DNA from: Mastigocoleus sp. MO_188.B34 | GTDB taxonomy: Bacteria; Cyanobacteriota; Cyanobacteriia; Cyanobacteriales; Nostocaceae | DNA length: 49,842 bases | NCBI RefSeq assembly: GCF_030065675.1 | Contig: NZ_JASJDK010000030.1 | Coordinates: 1-49,842, forward strand | Direction: 5' to 3' | Part shown: positions 47,438 through 49,842 of the stretch, piece after piece | Numbering within the stretch: the first letter of the stretch is position 1 | How the letters are laid out: every line of letters begins with the position of its first letter | Position numbers and translations under genes: made by a program | Notes under the pieces: generated by a model | Databases searched by the model: none | Seen by the model: only the letters and a program-made list of their open reading frames with translations | What the model was told of the DNA's origin: nothing

Positions 47438-49261
47438 CTAGATGCGAACAGTTCCACCATCAAAAAGTGGTACAGTCATCGAGAAATTTTCTCTATAGGT
47501 CAGCTTTTGCTCTTCAAGAATACCCAAAGCAATTTGTTCGCCAAGACGAATGGACTCAATATAATCAGTAAAATAATGTACGCCAGCCCAGTTCCGCCCA
47601 ATAGATATATTAGAAGCTAACTTATTTAGTTCACCTTCAACTGTCAATGCTTCTTGTGGTTTTAATGTTTGGATTGCTGATTGCAAACAAGAACCATTAG
47701 GAGAAGCCTCATAAGCATAGGGGTTGCCATTTGTGTCTCGTAATTCCCAACTGTGGTCGAAAAATGCTTTGAGAATTGTTACACAAGCACCTGCAACGGT
47801 TGCATGACCTGCTCCATAGGATGGGTGCATGGGAGATCCTTCAGGAAATGCCATTGGTAAAAGGTAAGACCGCATATTAGCACTGGGATCGCAACTTCTA
47901 TCTGGGTTTTGATTTTGCAAGTCATTATGTTTTACAACTTCGGCAAGTAACTCCCCATCTAAAGCTTGAACCAGAGTTTCGATGACCTCAATACCTTTAT
48001 TATCTCTACTCTCATCCTTAAAGCGATGAACCAATCCACCTACAGCTTCGGGACGCAAACGACGATGTACATTAAATTTCTGGAAACGTACCGCTTTCAG
48101 AGCACGGGTAGCAACTTCTGTAACTAAACTGAGGATGTGAGGACCGCCAAACTGAGCAAACCCCTGTTGCTTATCAATATGGTCTGGTAACCGGAAAGGA
48201 AGACCTGGATCGAAAGGAACTTTCATTTCTAGCATTAATAAACAAGCATTTAAGTAAGCTTCATATAATGCGTCATAGTGAACGTAAGTTGCTAAATCTC
48301 TAGGAGTTGCTAAAAACCGGTATGCTAAAGGATCGTTTTGGTCAACGTATGTTTCTAACCCACGTACATCTGCACCATTTTGAACGTCAACCCAAGCTTC
48401 CCAGGTTGTCATAAAATCCAGATTCTCTTTTGCCGTACGTACCCGTTGGTCGATACGAACGGAACCATAGCGAATAAAACCGTCAGTACTTGGGTCGGAT
48501 CCATTTCCAAGAGGTTGATTACCAATCAGCAAAAATTGAGAAATATAAGGTCCAACATCATCGCCTGGGGTAATACCTCTAAAAACATTTTGAGTACAGA
48601 AAGGACCGCGCCGGCGTTTTTGCTCCGCATCAGAGAGGCTTGAAGTATCAGGATATTTAATCCATGGAGAGTCATTCAATAATCGAATTGCTCTTTCAAC
48701 TGTTTGTGATTCACCAAATCGAGCAAAAGGACAATCTCGTAATAGCGCCATTGAATAGTTTTCAATCATTTCTGTAACTAATTCGGCACTGTCCAACTTT
48801 GGTGCTGGAGGCATAGTTACAGATTGGGCGTCGGGACCTTCCAAATCAAAAGTAAGCCCTGCTCCTTGACTTTCCCAGGCTCTAACTGAAACTTTATTAC
48901 TTTGGGCAAGCTGAGATTCCCAGTTCGGACATCTTTCTCCATCTTGTCCGGGAGGACCTAAAGGAGTATCTTTGAAATCACGAACATCCCCTGAGTCAAT
49001 ACCAGCAACAAACTGTTGATAATCATCGGAACTAACCAATAAACCAGTATTTACATCATGAGGTAATCCCTTAGTAAAATTGGCAATATGTGATGGTTTA
49101 TTATTTTTTCGGGTTACTTCCCCTTTGCAGTTATTTTCTTCGTTGACAATACGATATTTAAACTCTTCACCATTACTAATATGCTCTGGATGTTTGCGTT
49201 CAAAAGCTACTTCTGCTGCTTGACGACGAATTTCTCTAGCTCTAAATTTGCGATCGGTCAT
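47438..49261 (-). CDS. Vanadium-dependent haloperoxidase (bromoperoxidase-like)
   Basis: 607 residues, the length of algal/cyanobacterial bromoperoxidases. Vanadate pocket: Lys395 and Arg403 in KFNVHRRLRPE, the HPSYGAGHA motif (His479 and catalytic His486), Arg556 and axial His562 in RNWAGVHYFTDY. His479 to His486 spacing is as in Corallina enzymes, whose Asp-free pocket favours bromide. The vanadate-contact Ser of the usual SGHA reads Ala here (AGHA), so activity needs testing. No signal peptide. It oxidises halide with peroxide; biological use unknown. The start has GGAG about 6 bases upstream. Confidence 0.93.
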   Translation of the reverse strand: MTDRKFRAREIRRQAAEVAFERKHPEHISNGEEFKYRIVNEENNCKGEVTRKNNKPSHIANFTKGLPHDVNTGLLVSSDDYQQFVAGIDSGDVRDFKDTPLGPPGQDGERCPNWESQLAQSNKVSVRAWESQGAGLTFDLEGPDAQSVTMPPAPKLDSAELVTEMIENYSMALLRDCPFARFGESQTVERAIRLLNDSPWIKYPDTSSLSDAEQKRRRGPFCTQNVFRGITPGDDVGPYISQFLLIGNQPLGNGSDPSTDGFIRYGSVRIDQRVRTAKENLDFMTTWEAWVDVQNGADVRGLETYVDQNDPLAYRFLATPRDLATYVHYDALYEAYLNACLLMLEMKVPFDPGLPFRLPDHIDKQQGFAQFGGPHILSLVTEVATRALKAVRFQKFNVHRRLRPEAVGGLVHRFKDESRDNKGIEVIETLVQALDGELLAEVVKHNDLQNQNPDRSCDPSANMRSYLLPMAFPEGSPMHPSYGAGHATVAGACVTILKAFFDHSWELRDTNGNPYAYEASPNGSCLQSAIQTLKPQEALTVEGELNKLASNISIGRNWAGVHYFTDYIESIRLGEQIALGILEEQKLTYRENFSMTVPLFDGGTVRI

Positions 49262-49749
49262 ATTGAACTCCTTATATTTACCAAATTTTCAAATTTATAT
49301 AGTTACAATTGATTTCGACTTATATTCATCAAACATATTCAGTTCAGGCTGATTTCCAATTTACAAAGTTAATTTTGCTGAAAGATTTTTGTTGTACTTT
49401 GAGTAATATTTTGTATGTTGGCTCATTGAGTTTTATGCAACTAATTAACTTTTATGTAAGATCTATCAGATCCATTCGAGTCATTTTTCTTGGATGACTT
49501 TAATGACTTTTATGCCTACAGCATTGGCAAAAGCAATTTCCGAAAAATAGACATGGCTGGGTGAAATTGAAGATGTAACGAATCTTTCCTCATATTTACT
49601 CAATGATTATATTGAGGAATGTCATGCACTTTGTATGCAATTAACAACCCCGATAAATTCTCTTTTGCTGCCTGCCATATTGTAGGAAAATATAGAATCA
49701 GCAAGCTTCTCTCATAGTTACAGTTCTTATTTTTTGGGCGTTTAGTTAT
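49262..49749. other. Intergenic region upstream of the haloperoxidase, no gene seen
   Basis: AT-rich. Short open frames on either strand show no recognisable protein pattern. It should contain the haloperoxidase promoter. Confidence 0.5.
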
Positions 49750-49842
49750 AGGACTTACGCAACCGGCACATTTTTCTTGTAGGGTGCGTGACACTCAAAA
49801 CCTTATTAATAGGTTCAGATTAACTCGCTTGTGTCACGCACC
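49750..49842. mobile_element. MITE-like element, second copy, cut by window end
   Basis: It starts with AGGACTTACGCAA and shares the GGGTGCGTGA / TCACGCACC internal repeat with the element at 27006-27128. The right terminal repeat lies beyond the window. Confidence 0.7.

Overview
The window looks like chromosomal DNA from a filamentous, probably heterocyst-forming cyanobacterium (Nostocales; Nostoc, Calothrix or Rivularia-like is my guess, not proven). Reasons: many HIP1 octamers (GCGATCGC), cyanobacterial NDH-1 genes (ndhD, ndhH), tocopherol cyclase, a Nostoc-type FurC/PerR, a DXCF-type cyanobacteriochrome GAF domain, DUF3685 and DUF4870 proteins, and heptameric short tandem repeats (AGTAAAA, TAATTGG, GTTCCCT and CTGACAA types) between genes. 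The DNA is AT-rich by eye; GC was not computed.

Layout. 0.1-3.7 kb: a DUF218 protein, tRNA-Arg(CCU), tocopherol cyclase, a J-domain/TPR protein and a DCC thiol oxidoreductase. 3.8-13.5 kb: an accessory stretch with a decayed XRE plus ImmA/IrrE pair, a 5'-truncated DinG/XPD-like helicase resembling those of pPIWI-RE systems, ndhD, an AAA ATPase fused to a PD-(D/E)XK nuclease, a very AT-rich two-TM protein of CorA-like layout, and a NADAR protein. 13.9-17.7 kb: a DUF4129/DUF4350 pair and a membrane-anchored helical protein. 17.9-19.9 kb: a NACHT ATPase gene broken by a frameshift, a stop and a poly-T slip. 20.3-21.8 kb: a complete IS4/Tn5-like insertion sequence with 17-bp terminal repeats and a perfect 10-bp target duplication, carrying a dead transposase. 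22-27 kb: DUF4870, ureE-ureF-ureG, an acetamidase/formamidase and a TauE/SafE exporter. 27-35 kb: a stand-alone cyanobacteriochrome GAF, ndhH, divergent rsmH, a caspase-GAF-EAL fusion and a hybrid histidine-kinase-type sensor. 35-42 kb: a small unknown ORF, a broken CHAT protease, kptA, an S41 peptidase fragment, an unusual FAD oxidoreductase and a REC-DUF3685 protein. 43-49 kb: furC/perR, a subtilisin fused to a PLL-type propeller, and a vanadium haloperoxidase.

How genes may work together. ureEFG supply nickel-insertion chaperones for a urease whose structural genes are not in this window; the adjacent formamidase-family enzyme also releases ammonia. NdhD and NdhH are parts of the same NDH-1 complex but are encoded about 20 kb apart on opposite strands. 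Caspase-fold and NTPase conflict proteins are strongly represented (caspase-EAL, CHAT, NACHT, AAA-nuclease, helicase, NADAR, ImmA/IrrE), and at least four of these loci are pseudogenes or truncated, so the region reads as a conflict-gene-rich area undergoing decay.

The most striking single items are the orthocaspase-GAF-EAL fusion with all recognisable EAL catalytic residues, the stand-alone DXCF cyanobacteriochrome, the orphan helicase abutting a dead toxin-antitoxin-like pair, and a recurring 15-bp (five-codon) repeat expansion inside linker regions of several unrelated proteins.
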